From Kitasatospora purpeofusca (lineage in GTDB: Bacteria > Actinomycetota > Actinomycetes > Streptomycetales > Streptomycetaceae), in NCBI RefSeq assembly GCF_000718025.1, contig NZ_JODS01000019.1, positions 1-64,000 of the forward strand: a DNA stretch of 64,000 nucleotides. Reading direction: 5' to 3'. How positions within the stretch are numbered: position 1 is the first letter of the stretch; every line of letters begins with the position of its first letter. Made by a program: the position numbers and the translations under genes. The notes below the pieces were generated by a model. It made no database searches, was not told the DNA's origin, and saw nothing but the letters and a program-made list of their open reading frames with translations. Shown in pieces: positions 50,148 through 61,472 of this stretch.

Positions 50148-51606
50148 AGGACCCCAGGAGCTGGATGCCCAGGCAGAGGGCGAGCGCGCGGTCCATGCCC
50201 AGCGTGGGGGAGAGGCTCAGGTAGAGGGAGCCCAGGGTGGCGACGCCCAGGGCGAGACTGGACTGCTGACCGGTGGCGAGGACGCCGCTGCCCACGCCCG
50301 CCCGGGCGGCGGGGACCTTGGAGAGGACGACGCGGAACAGCGGGGTGCCGATCAGGCCCTGGCCGATGCCGGCGAGAGCGACGCCGGGGGCCATCCGCAG
50401 CGGGGAGAACCCGTTCCAGTCGGCGAGCACGGTGACGGCCAGGGTCACGAGGCCGAGGGCCTGGACGACGGCGCCGGCGGTCAGGACCCGGCTGCCGAAG
50501 CGGCCGATCAGGCGCGGACCGGAGAGCGAGGCGGTGAAGTAGCCGACGGCCATCGGGACCAGTGCCCAGCCCGCCGCGACCGGGCCGAGGTGCAGGCCCT
50601 GCTGGAGGGCGACCGCGATGACGAACATGAAGCCGCCAAAGCCGCCGAAGTAGGGGATGGCGATGCCGAGGCCGCGTCGCATCTCGGGGATGCGCAGCAG
50701 GGTGGGCGGTACCAGCGGGGCGCCGCCGAGGCGCTCCGCCCGGCGCTCGACCAGGGCGAAGGCGGTGGCGAACACGGGGAACAGGGCGAGCAGCAGCCAG
50801 GACCACAGCGGCCAGCCGGCGGCGCGGCCCTCCATCAGCGGCACCAGCAGGGCGAGCAGGGTGGCGGTGAGCAGCACCGTCCCGGCGACGTCGACCTTGG
50901 CGCCCTGCGGGGCGCGGCTCTCCGGGACGAAGCGCAGGGCGAGGACGAGGGCGAGCAGGGCGAAGGGGACGTTCAGCAGGAAGACCGAGCGCCAGCCGGT
51001 GCCGAAGAGGTCGGCGGCGACCAGCATTCCGCCGAGCACCTGCCCGATGACCACCGAGATGCCGCCGACCGCGCCGTAGACCGAGAGGGCGCGCCCGCGC
51101 CGGGCGCCGTGGGTGGCGGCGGTGATGGTGCCGAGGACCTGGGGGATCAGCAGGGCGGCCGACGCGCCCTGGGCGGCCCGGGCGGCGACCAGGCTCCATG
51201 CGCCGGGGGCGAGGCCGCAGGCGAGCGAGGTCACGGCGAAGGCGGCCGCGCCGACCACGAAGAGCCGGCGCCGGCCGAAGAGGTCGCCGAGTCGTCCGCC
51301 GAGGACGAGGAGCACGGCGAAGGCGATGCCGTACCCGGCGGCGACCAGTTCCAGGACGGCGGGGCCGGCCGCGAGGTCGTGGTCGATGGTCGGCAGGGCG
51401 ACATTCACTATGAAGAAGTCAAGCATCGGGAGGAACGCCCCGAGCAGGACGGTGACCAGTCCGGCTGTACCGAGGGAAGGGGAGGAGGGAGCGGACGGAG
51501 GAGGGGAGAGAGGGGAGGCCGGGGCGGCGGTGGTGCCCGGGGAAGCTGCTGAGGCGGCGGTGGGGAGGAGGGGCCTGGTGGCGGTCAGTTGCTGGGTCAC
51601 GGTCAT
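50101..51606 (-). CDS. MFS drug exporter
   Basis: A 501-residue major-facilitator protein. The N-terminus is Pro/Ala-rich, followed by LVTVLLGAFLPMLDFFIVNVALPTI, the conserved GGRLGDLFGRRRLFVVG loop and ARAAQGASAALLIPQVL. The length and helix pattern fit the 14-helix DHA2-type efflux pumps. The ATG ends at 51606. It is divergent from an MmyB-like regulator with two palindromes between them, so that protein probably regulates it. Confidence 0.92.
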   Translation of the reverse strand: MTVTQQLTATRPLLPTAASAASPGTTAAPASPLSPPPSAPSSPSLGTAGLVTVLLGAFLPMLDFFIVNVALPTIDHDLAAGPAVLELVAAGYGIAFAVLLVLGGRLGDLFGRRRLFVVGAAAFAVTSLACGLAPGAWSLVAARAAQGASAALLIPQVLGTITAATHGARRGRALSVYGAVGGISVVIGQVLGGMLVAADLFGTGWRSVFLLNVPFALLALVLALRFVPESRAPQGAKVDVAGTVLLTATLLALLVPLMEGRAAGWPLWSWLLLALFPVFATAFALVERRAERLGGAPLVPPTLLRIPEMRRGLGIAIPYFGGFGGFMFVIAVALQQGLHLGPVAAGWALVPMAVGYFTASLSGPRLIGRFGSRVLTAGAVVQALGLVTLAVTVLADWNGFSPLRMAPGVALAGIGQGLIGTPLFRVVLSKVPAARAGVGSGVLATGQQSSLALGVATLGSLYLSLSPTLGMDRALALCLGIQLLGSFTVLYLTTRLPRSIG

Positions 51607-51626
51607 ACGATCCGCCGTGCCGCACC

Positions 51627-51636
51627 CTGGTACCAG
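51627..51636. promoter_or_regulatory. operator 1, MFS/regulator intergenic
   Basis: CTGGTACCAG, a 10-bp perfect palindrome near the MFS start. Confidence 0.55.
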
Positions 51637-51647
51637 AGTGTGCTTAT

Positions 51648-51668
51648 CCAGGTATAGGGAATACCTGG
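51648..51668. promoter_or_regulatory. operator 2, MFS/regulator intergenic
   Basis: CCAGGTAT, five bases, ATACCTGG, a perfect inverted repeat. It shares the CCAGGTA core with operator 1, so both could bind the same dimer. Confidence 0.65.
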
Positions 51669-51700
51669 CAACAGGATGAGCTGTGCCGCATGCTGGTGGA

Positions 51701-52606
51701 ATGAGTCTGACCGCCGTCACGGCGACCACCGGGAAAGTGCCCGCCGATCCTCGGCGGCAACAGTTGGCGGCGTTCCTGCGCAGTCGCCGGGAGCGGGTCA
51801 CCCCCGAGCAGGTGGGGCTGCCGCCGACCGGTCGGCGGCGGACGCCGGGGCTGCGCCGTGAGGAGGTGGCGCAGATCGCCGCCGTCGGGGTCACCTGGTA
51901 CACGTGGTTGGAGCAGGGGCGCGAGATCCAGGTGTCCGTGCAGGTCCTGGACGCGGTGGCGCGCGCCCTGCTGCTCGACCCCAGTGAGCGGGCCCATCTG
52001 TTCACCCTGGCCGGCGCGGAGGACCCGGCGCCGGTGCGGGAGTGCCCGACCGTCACGCCCGCGGTCCGGATGACGCTGGACCGGATGGCCCCCTACCCGG
52101 CCGCGGTGATCAACTCCCGCTACGACGTGCTGGCCCACAACACGCAGTACACCGGGATCGTCGGCGATCTGGCCGCACTGCCGCCCGAGGACCGCAATCT
52201 GATGTGGCTGGCCTTCACCCCCTCGCGCTTCCACGAGGTGCTGGTGGACCACGAGGAGGAGCGGGACGTCATGGTCGCCCGGTTCCGGTCCGGGATGGGC
52301 GACCACGCGGCCGAGCCCGCCTGGCGGACGCTGCTCTGCCGGCTGCGGAAGGCCTCCCCGGTGTTCGACGAGGCCTGGCAGCGGCACGACGTCCTGCGGC
52401 CGGGGAACGGCCTGAAGCGCTTCCTGGTGCCGGGGGTGGGGCTGCTGCGGCTCGACTACACCAGCTTCTGGCTCGGTCCGGCCCAGGGGTCGCGGATGGT
52501 CGTCTACACCCCGAAGGACGAGGAGACCGCCGCGCTGCTGCCCCGGCTTCCCACCCGGCCGCCGTCGGCCGCGGCGGGGGCGGGATCGGGGGTGCCGCTC
52601 GGCTGA
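51701..52606 (+). CDS. MmyB-like helix-turn-helix regulator
   Basis: A 301-residue protein. The N-terminal HTH is LAAFLRSRRERVTPEQVGLP...RRTPGLRREEVAQIAAVGVTWYTWLEQG. The C-terminal MmyB-type ligand-binding domain contains PYPAAVINSRYDVLAHNTQYTGIVGD and DYTSFWLG. The family resembles regulators of drug exporters and secondary metabolism. Its ATG at 51701 and the divergent MFS gene share operators. An overlapping reverse-strand frame is discussed under findings. Confidence 0.9.
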   Translation: MSLTAVTATTGKVPADPRRQQLAAFLRSRRERVTPEQVGLPPTGRRRTPGLRREEVAQIAAVGVTWYTWLEQGREIQVSVQVLDAVARALLLDPSERAHLFTLAGAEDPAPVRECPTVTPAVRMTLDRMAPYPAAVINSRYDVLAHNTQYTGIVGDLAALPPEDRNLMWLAFTPSRFHEVLVDHEEERDVMVARFRSGMGDHAAEPAWRTLLCRLRKASPVFDEAWQRHDVLRPGNGLKRFLVPGVGLLRLDYTSFWLGPAQGSRMVVYTPKDEETAALLPRLPTRPPSAAAGAGSGVPLG

Positions 52607-52609
52607 CGG

Positions 52610-53014
52610 CCGCCCGGTGCGGGCCAGACCGAGGGTCAGGCAGAGCGCGGCCAGCGGGAGCTCGACACAGCCCGCCATGATCAGCGCGGCGAGCGTCTCC
52701 CGGCCCGGCAGCGCGGTGGCGATGTCGACCAGGGCGTCGCCCGCCAGCAGCAGGGCCACCACCGCGGCCGGTCCGGCGGTGGCCGTGCCGCGGCGGCGCA
52801 GCCCGGCGTCGAGCCGGAGCAGGGCCGCCAGCTCGCACAGGTCGAAAGCGGCCCACGCGGTGTCGCCCTCGGCCACCAGCAGGGCCGTCCAGGGCAGCAG
52901 CAGGAACGCGGCGAGCGCGGGCACCCGCTCGGCGAGCGGGCCGAGCACGGGACGGCCGGCCCGTGCGGCACGCGGCGCGAAGGCGGGGGCGAAGCCGAGG
53001 ACGGCGGTGCTCAT
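52610..53014 (-). CDS. small multi-helix membrane protein with no normal stop
   Basis: Starts with an ATG at 53012-53014 overlapping the upstream TGA (ATGA). About 135 residues look coding: three or four helices (VPALAAFLLLPWTALLVAEGDTAWA and others) then CVELPLAALCLTLGLARTG. Past about 52610 the frame stays open to 51644, entirely antisense to the MmyB-like regulator, which I do not believe is translated. The true end may have been lost or frameshifted. The listed lower limit is therefore a guess. Confidence 0.5.
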
Positions 53015-53595
53015 CGGGCACCCCCGGCGACGGCGCCGACCCGGGCCCGGACCAGCGGCGACCGCTCGGGGGCGGCACCGCCCGCCTCGACCAGCACACC
53101 GTCGAACACGCCCTCGCCCCAGGCGAGCCAGAACTCCCCGCCGACGGTGACCACCTCGGCCGCGCGGACGACCGGGGCGGGTCGGCCGGGCAGCCGGAGC
53201 AGCCGTCCGCCGGTGAACCCGACGACCGGGACCGCGCCGCCGTCCGGCAGCCGGCCCCAGGCGAGACCGTGCCGGGAGCGGCGGCGCCCGCCCGCGCCGG
53301 CTCCGGCCCAGGCGCGGGCCCCGCGCAGCAGGCCGCCGGTGAGGCGGGTCGCGACCAGGACGTCCACCAGCTCGTCGTACTCGTAGACCTCCAGGGCGGC
53401 CCGGCCGCGGGACCGGCCGGCCCGGACACTGCGCACCGACCACGGCCCGGCGGCCGGGCGGGTCGCGCCCGGCAGGACCGCGGGCCCGACCGGAAGCCGC
53501 CCCTCGGCCGGGTCGGCCGGGGCGGCCGCGGCGGTGGGGCCGAGGGTCGGACGCCCGTGCGGCAGATCGGCGGAGTGCGATGCGTAGCTCGTCAT
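53011..53595 (-). CDS. hypothetical protein of about 194 residues
   Basis: From ATG 53593-53595. The N-terminus is Ala/Pro-rich, and the C-terminal part has beta-strand-like repeats (GLAWGRLPDGGAVPVVGFTGGRLLRLPG and TVGGEFWLAWGEGVFDGVLVE). No domain is recognised. It couples to the following membrane protein by a four-base overlap and is divergent from a histidine kinase gene. Confidence 0.6.
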   Translation of the reverse strand: MTSYASHSADLPHGRPTLGPTAAAAPADPAEGRLPVGPAVLPGATRPAAGPWSVRSVRAGRSRGRAALEVYEYDELVDVLVATRLTGGLLRGARAWAGAGAGGRRRSRHGLAWGRLPDGGAVPVVGFTGGRLLRLPGRPAPVVRAAEVVTVGGEFWLAWGEGVFDGVLVEAGGAAPERSPLVRARVGAVAGGAR

Positions 53596-53716
53596 GCCCT
53601 CAAGACTGGCCGTCCCGGGCAGCGTTGTCGGTAGTGCACCGATCCGAATCGGGGGTGTACCCAGCTTCACCATTTCTCGGTACCGACCTTCATGGTGACG
53701 GCCGATCACGGCACTC

Positions 53717-53722
53717 TAGGCT
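53717..53722 (+). promoter_or_regulatory. -10 of the histidine kinase gene (leaderless)
   Basis: TAGGCT ends seven bases before the ATG at 53730. Confidence 0.5.
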
Positions 53723-53729
53723 GTCCGCC

Positions 53730-54959
53730 ATGCTCTCCACGAAGCCGCGCCGTGCGCTCATCGGGAGCGCCGCCCGGCCCCCGTGGCCTGCGGCGTTCTG
53801 GCGGGACGCCCTGTTCCTCGCCGCCGGAATCCCGCTCTCCCTTCCCGTCTGGCTGACCGTCACCGTCCCCAAGGTGTCGCTGTTCCTCGTGGGCGTGATC
53901 CTGCTCGGGATCCGCCTCCTCTCCGCCGCGCAGCGCGCCCGGCTGCGGGCGCTGCGCGGGGTGGACGTCCCGCCGCTGCTGCGGCCCGCCGGCACCTCGG
54001 CCGGCGCGGTGGCCACGCTGCGCACCGCCGTGAGCTGGCGCCAGGTCGGCTACCACCTGGTGGTCGCTCCACTGGTCGCGCTCGGCGCGCTGGTCGTGCT
54101 GTGGGGGTCGGGCGCGGCCGTGGTGGCCTCGACGGTGTTCGGCTGGGCCTGGACGATGCCGTCCTCCTCGCCGGTCGCGGACCACTGGGCCAAGCTGGAC
54201 GTCCCGCTCACCGTCGGCGGCGTGGCGCTGCTGGCGGTCCTGCCCTGGGCGGTCCGCCTGCTGGCCGGTCTGGACGAGGCGCTCGCGGTGCGGATGCTCG
54301 GTCCGGGCCGCACGGCGGTGCTGGAGCACCGGATCGAGGAGGTGGTGGAGAGCCGGGCCGGCCTGGTGGACGCGGTCGACGCCGAACGCCGCCGGATCGA
54401 GCGCGACCTCCACGACGGCGCCCAGCAGCGGCTCACCTCCCTGGCGATGAACCTCGGCCTGGCCCGCCGCACCCTCAAGGACATCCCGCCCGAGGCCATG
54501 CAGGTGATAGTCGAGGCGCACGAGGAGGCCCAGGCGGCCATCGACGAGCTGCGGGACCTCGTCCGCGGCCTGCACCCGGCCGTTCTGGAGGACCGCGGGC
54601 TGGACGCGGCGCTCTCCGGCATCGCGGCCAGGATCCCGCTGCCGGTCCGGCTGGACGTCGACCTGGCCGAGCGGATAGCGCCGACGGTCGAGGCCGTCGC
54701 CTACTTCACCGTCTCCGAGGCACTGACCAATGTCGCCAAGCACGCCCGGGCCTCCCGGGTGGACGTCACGGTGCGGACGGCCGGCGGTCGGCTGCACCTG
54801 GTCGTCAGCGACGACGGCGTGGGCGGGGCGGACGCCGCTCGGGGCACCGGCCTGACCGGCCTGCGGCAACGCACCGCCTCGGTCGACGGATCCTTGTTCC
54901 TGGTCAGCCCCGTCGGGGGCCCGACCACCATTACCGTGGAGTTGCCGTGCGCGCTGTGA
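53730..54959 (+). CDS. NarL-type sensor histidine kinase
   Basis: A 409-residue membrane kinase. About four hydrophobic stretches lie in the first 180 residues (RDALFLAAGIPLSLPVWLTVTVPK and later segments). The HisKA_3 dimer motif RRRIERDLHDGAQQRL contains the phospho-His. An HATPase_c domain follows with DDGVGGADAARGTGLTGLRQRTAS. The promoter is leaderless (TAGGCT at 53717-53722). It overlaps its response-regulator gene by 13 bases. The signal is unknown. Confidence 0.93.
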   Translation: MLSTKPRRALIGSAARPPWPAAFWRDALFLAAGIPLSLPVWLTVTVPKVSLFLVGVILLGIRLLSAAQRARLRALRGVDVPPLLRPAGTSAGAVATLRTAVSWRQVGYHLVVAPLVALGALVVLWGSGAAVVASTVFGWAWTMPSSSPVADHWAKLDVPLTVGGVALLAVLPWAVRLLAGLDEALAVRMLGPGRTAVLEHRIEEVVESRAGLVDAVDAERRRIERDLHDGAQQRLTSLAMNLGLARRTLKDIPPEAMQVIVEAHEEAQAAIDELRDLVRGLHPAVLEDRGLDAALSGIAARIPLPVRLDVDLAERIAPTVEAVAYFTVSEALTNVAKHARASRVDVTVRTAGGRLHLVVSDDGVGGADAARGTGLTGLRQRTASVDGSLFLVSPVGGPTTITVELPCAL

Positions 54960-55591
54960 TCGCCGAGGACTCGGTCCTGCTCAGGGTCGGTCTGGTCAAG
55001 GTCCTGGAGGCCGTGGGCTACGAGGTGGCCGCCGCCGTCGGGGACGCCGAGGCACTGCTCGTCGCGGTGGAGGAGCACCGCCCGCAGGTGGTGGTGGCGG
55101 ACGTCCGGATGCCGCCCGGCTACTCCGACGAGGGGGTGCGGGCCGCGCTGGTGATCCGCCGCCAGTGGCCGGAGGTGGCGGTGCTGCTGCTCTCCCAGTT
55201 CGTCGAGGAGCGCTACGCCGCGGACCTGCTGACCACCAACACCAGCGGGGTCGGCTACCTGCTCAAGCAGCGGGTGGCCAATGTCGACGAGTTCGTGGAC
55301 GCCCTCCAGCGGGTCGCCGAGGGCGGGACGGCGCTGGACCCGGAGGTGGTGGCCCAGCTGCTGGTGCGGCGCCACCGCGATCCGTTGGAGCGGTTGACAC
55401 CGCGCGAGCGGGACGTGCTCGCCCTGATGGCGGAGGGCCGGTCGAACGCGGCCATCGCCGGCTCCCTGGTGGTCAGCGACAGCGCGGTGGCCAAGCACAT
55501 CAACTCGATCTTCGCCAAGCTCGACCTGCCGCAGGCCGACGACAGCCACCGCCGGGTGATGGCGGTGCTGCGCTTCCTGGAGGTGGCATGA
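54947..55591 (+). CDS. LuxR-type response regulator
   Basis: A 214-residue regulator from a GTG at 54947. The receiver domain has phospho-acceptor Asp52 in VVVADVRMP, with Ser/Lys switch residues in VAVLLLSQFVE and YLLKQ. The DNA-binding HTH is LTPRERDVLALMAEGRSNAAIAGSLVVSDSAVAKHI. It pairs with the kinase just upstream. Its stop overlaps the next gene (ATGA). Confidence 0.95.
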   Translation: MRAVIAEDSVLLRVGLVKVLEAVGYEVAAAVGDAEALLVAVEEHRPQVVVADVRMPPGYSDEGVRAALVIRRQWPEVAVLLLSQFVEERYAADLLTTNTSGVGYLLKQRVANVDEFVDALQRVAEGGTALDPEVVAQLLVRRHRDPLERLTPRERDVLALMAEGRSNAAIAGSLVVSDSAVAKHINSIFAKLDLPQADDSHRRVMAVLRFLEVA

Positions 55592-56481
55592 GGACGCCGG
55601 AGGCCGGTCCGACCGCGGGCACCGGCCCGGTCCGGGGCGGGGGGACGGCGACGGCGAGTCCCGCTGCACCCGTGCCCGGGCCGCCCGCCCGCGGCGGCCA
55701 CCGGGGCTGGCGGGTCCTCGGGACCGTGACGCTGGTCGTGGTGATGCTGATCGGTGCCCTGCAGACCTGGGCGACGGCGGTGCAGCAGCAGAGCCGTTCG
55801 GAGCGGACCTACGGGATCGCGGTGACCAAGGTGCGGCTGGACACCGGCCGGGCCGCCGTCCGGATCCGGCCCGGGCAGGAGGGCCAGGTGGTGGTCCGGC
55901 AGCTCCTGAACTGGATGGTGCGGAAGCCGGTGGTCTCGGCGCTGTTCGACCAGGGCGAGCTCGACGTCCGGATGGTCTGCAACCAGGTGTTCGCGGTCGG
56001 CGACATCGGCTGCGGAGCGGTGGTCGAGCTTGAGGTTCCGCCCGGGGTCGCGGTGACCGGACGGCAGTCCAGCGGCAGCATCGACATCGCCGGGGTGACG
56101 GGTGAGATCGATCTGGCCTCCACCTCGGGGGAGGTCCGGTTGGACGAGGTGTCCGGTCCGCTGACCGTGCGTACCACCTCCGGCTCCGTGCACGGCCGGC
56201 GCCTCACCTCCCCGAGGGCCGACGTGGCCGCGACCTCGGGCTCGGTGGAGCTGGGCTTCACCGCGGAGCCCTCGGCCGTGGACATCGGTGTCACCTCGGG
56301 GTCGGTGAGCCTGGGCCTGCCGCGCGGGTCCCGCTACGACTTCGAGGGCGGCTCCGCTCCCCGGGGCGGGATCGATCCGGTGCTGGCCGACCGCTCCAGC
56401 CCGCACAAGGTCAGGATCTCGGTCAGCTCCGGTTCGGTGGAGGTCTTCGCGAGGGACGGTGACGCCGACGGCAGCGGGTGA
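55588..56481 (+). CDS. DUF4097 beta-helix protein in two-component operon
   Basis: A 297-residue protein. An N-terminal disordered stretch precedes one membrane helix (GWRVLGTVTLVVVMLIGALQTWA) and a right-handed beta-helix-like DUF4097 domain with repeating GSIDI/SGEVRL/SGSVHG strands. The family often accompanies NarL-type systems. It is probably a surface sensor or adaptor for the kinase. Confidence 0.88.
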   Translation: MRTPEAGPTAGTGPVRGGGTATASPAAPVPGPPARGGHRGWRVLGTVTLVVVMLIGALQTWATAVQQQSRSERTYGIAVTKVRLDTGRAAVRIRPGQEGQVVVRQLLNWMVRKPVVSALFDQGELDVRMVCNQVFAVGDIGCGAVVELEVPPGVAVTGRQSSGSIDIAGVTGEIDLASTSGEVRLDEVSGPLTVRTTSGSVHGRRLTSPRADVAATSGSVELGFTAEPSAVDIGVTSGSVSLGLPRGSRYDFEGGSAPRGGIDPVLADRSSPHKVRISVSSGSVEVFARDGDADGSG

Positions 56482-56591
56482 GAGCGACCGGACCGGTCGG
56501 GAGAAAGGCGGGCAGGGCCTGGTCAGCGCCGGGCCAGGGGCGGTGGGGAGCCCGGACCGATGGCCCTCCGGGGCGGGCGCGGCGGGTGGGG

Positions 56592-56597
56592 GACAAT
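56592..56597 (+). promoter_or_regulatory. -10 of dusB
   Basis: GACAAT, about 40 bases before the dusB ATG at 56637. A GAGG ribosome site at 56623-56626 supports that start. Confidence 0.4.
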
Positions 56598-56636
56598 GGA
56601 GAGTCCCCGAATCGCCGTCCCCGAGGTCAGCCGCGC

Positions 56637-57929
56637 ATGACAGTCCCGCCCGCACCCACCGAGCCGAGCACCGCGACCGGCACGACCGGCGCCACCGGTA
56701 CGACCGGCAGCAGCACCGCGACCACCGCCACCGGCAGCGCCACCGCGACCGGCGGCACCGCGACCACCAGCGCCACCGCCACCGCAGCCGGCGCCGAGTT
56801 CGCGCCGCTGACCGTCGGCCCGATGGAGGTCTGGCCGCCCGTGGTCCTGGCGCCGATGGCCGGCATCACCAACGCGCCGTTCCGCACCCTCTGCCGCGAG
56901 CAGAGCGGAGGCAAGGGCCTCTACGTGTCGGAGATGATCACCACCCGGGCCCTGGTCGAGCGCAACGCCAAGACCATGCAGCTGATCAAGTTCGACCCGA
57001 GCGAGAAGCCGCGCTCGATCCAGCTGTACGGCGTGGACCCGGTGACCGTCGGCAAGGCGGCCCGGATGATCGCGGACGAGAACCTCGCCGACCACATCGA
57101 CCTCAACTTCGGCTGCCCCGTCCCCAAGGTGACCCGCAAGGGCGGCGGCTCGGCGCTCCCGTACAAGCGCAACCTGCTGCGCGAGATCCTCCGTGAGGCC
57201 GTGTCCAACGCCGGCGACCTGCCGGTCACCATGAAGATGCGCAAGGGCATCGACGACGACCACCTCACCTATCTGGACGCCGGCCGGATCGGCGCCGAGG
57301 AGGGCGTCTCCGCGATCGCCCTGCACGGACGCACCGCCGCCCAGCACTACGGCGGTACCGCCGACTGGTCGGCGATCGCCCGGCTGCGCGAGGCCGTCCC
57401 GGCGGGGATCCCGGTGCTCGGCAACGGGGACATCTGGTCGGCGGACGACGCGGTGCGGATGATGCGCGAGACCGGCTGCGACGGCGTGGTGGTGGGCCGC
57501 GGCTGCCTGGGCCGGCCGTGGCTGTTCCGGGACCTGGTGGCGATCTTCGAGGGCGAGGTGGACTACGCCCGTCCGACCTTCGCCGATGTGGCGCGGGCGA
57601 TGGTCCGCCACGCGCAGCTGCTCGGCGAGTGGCTGGGCGACGAGGCCCGCGGCGTGATCGACTTCCGGAAGCACGTCGCCTGGTACACCAAGGGCTTCTC
57701 GGTGGGCTCGGAACTGCGGGTGAAGCTGGCGAACTCGTCCTCGTTGGCCGAATTGGCCGAAACCCTGGCCCTGGTGGAGCAGTCGCAGAGCTGGCCGGCC
57801 GGCGCCGACGGCCCGCGGGGGCGGACCAGCGGCAACAACCGTGTGGTTCTGCCGGAGGGCTGGTTGGACGATCCGTACGACTGCGCCCGACCGGGCGAAG
57901 ACGCCGAATCGGACACCTCTGGCGGATGA
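56637..57929 (+). CDS. dusB: tRNA dihydrouridine synthase (DusB-like)
   Basis: A 430-residue flavoenzyme reducing uridines in tRNA. Residues 1-48 are an unusual Thr/Ala/Gly low-complexity extension. The FMN barrel follows: VVLAPMAGITNAPFRTLCRE, GLYVSEMITTRALVERN, the catalytic Cys in DLNFGCPVPKVTRKGGGSAL and VPVLGNGDIWSADDAVRMM. The start is chosen because of the GAGG site and a plausible -10. The core could also begin near an ATG at 56823. Confidence 0.93.
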   Translation: MTVPPAPTEPSTATGTTGATGTTGSSTATTATGSATATGGTATTSATATAAGAEFAPLTVGPMEVWPPVVLAPMAGITNAPFRTLCREQSGGKGLYVSEMITTRALVERNAKTMQLIKFDPSEKPRSIQLYGVDPVTVGKAARMIADENLADHIDLNFGCPVPKVTRKGGGSALPYKRNLLREILREAVSNAGDLPVTMKMRKGIDDDHLTYLDAGRIGAEEGVSAIALHGRTAAQHYGGTADWSAIARLREAVPAGIPVLGNGDIWSADDAVRMMRETGCDGVVVGRGCLGRPWLFRDLVAIFEGEVDYARPTFADVARAMVRHAQLLGEWLGDEARGVIDFRKHVAWYTKGFSVGSELRVKLANSSSLAELAETLALVEQSQSWPAGADGPRGRTSGNNRVVLPEGWLDDPYDCARPGEDAESDTSGG

Positions 57930-57981
57930 TCTGTACGGGGTGGCAAATATGGCCCTCTCGGGTCGATGGCCACCCCGTCCC

Positions 57982-58019
57982 AGCCCTCTTTGCCACTCTG
58001 GACAAGAGGGCTCCTTTTT
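57982..58019 (+). terminator. rho-independent terminator of dusB
   Basis: AGCCCTCTT pairs with AAGAGGGCT across a 13-base loop, and a TTTTT tract follows at 58015-58019. Confidence 0.85.
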
Positions 58020-58340
58020 GGCATTCGAATGTCACGGAGCGAGCACGTTTCTGGACGCAGTGCGACGATGGGCGGAGTCGACCTACGCTCGATCGGTGAG
58101 ATGTGTCCGTGACGCTTGCCACATACCCTGCGTGCCCCAGGGGTCCGACAGTACGAAATGAACAAGTCGAAGGCGGATCGCTTCCCGAAGGGGGGCGGCG
58201 GCGGATCGGCACTGAGGGTGCAGGAAATCAAGCCGGGCCGTCAGCCCGGGCGGCCGGTGGCTACCGTGTGTTCCGGATATGTGATCTTCCGGTTTCCATG
58301 CCTTCAAGACTTGAACGCTTGCTAGCGTCATCCGGACGAT

Positions 58341-58358
58341 TTCACCTCCAGAGGTGAA
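58341..58358. promoter_or_regulatory. operator-like palindrome upstream of ppdK
   Basis: TTCACCTCCAGAGGTGAA, perfect 8-bp arms, about 135 bases before the ppdK start. Confidence 0.5.
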
Positions 58359-58492
58359 CGCCGTTCCATGCATTCGATCTATCGGGTTACCTGCGGGTCC
58401 TGGCCACGTACGGCCTATTGGCGGCGCAGAAGTGCCTTCGAAATGGGTATGTTCTCCGGCGTCAGGGCAACCGTGCGCGAGGAGACCGACCC

Positions 58493-61201
<2,709 letters not shown>

Positions 61202-61233
61202 GTGCCGGGGGCTCGTCATGAGCCCCTCGGCAC
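61202..61233 (+). terminator. terminator of ppdK
   Basis: GTGCCGGGGGCTC pairs with GAGCCCCTCGGCAC with one bulge. Confidence 0.75.
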
Positions 61234-61313
61234 GGCCGAATCGCTGACCGTGTCCCCTCCATCGGGGAGGGGCGTACACCGGAGCTCGGCGCAGGAGAAC
61301 CGGCGTACGTGAA

Positions 61314-61361
61314 GCGGCCGGGGCAGGAACGGACAATGGCGTCCGTACCCGCCCCGGCCGC
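61314..61361. terminator. second hairpin between ppdK and RNase
   Basis: GCGGCCGGGGC pairs exactly with 61351-61361. It has a longer loop with an inner GGAC/GTCC stem. Confidence 0.55.
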
Positions 61362-61472
61362 ATGCTTTTCCCTCTCGTCCGGTCCCACCGCGGCGGACCC
61401 CGCCCCCCGGTGTGGCGCCGACCACGCGTGTGGCTGGCCGGACCCCGGTCCGCCGACTGCCAAGCTGGGCCC

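Larger units (their letters stand above)
57930..58492. other. 563-bp region between dusB and ppdK
   Basis: It holds the dusB terminator, a palindrome at 58341-58358 and the ppdK ribosome site. GC is lower here than in neighbouring genes. Small open frames exist, for example one of 55 codons at 58158, but none looks convincing. Confidence 0.5.

Noticed and set aside
52269..53429. A 386-codon minus-strand frame
   Set aside because: It overlaps the frames of the more plausible coupled genes and shows no helix pattern or motif.
56596..56640. A 14-residue ORF that ends by overlapping the dusB ATG
   Set aside because: Its ATG lies inside the likely -10 hexamer, so the transcript would start after it.
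58158..58325. A 55-codon ORF between dusB and ppdK
   Set aside because: The composition is mixed with no ribosome site or motif; it probably arises by chance.
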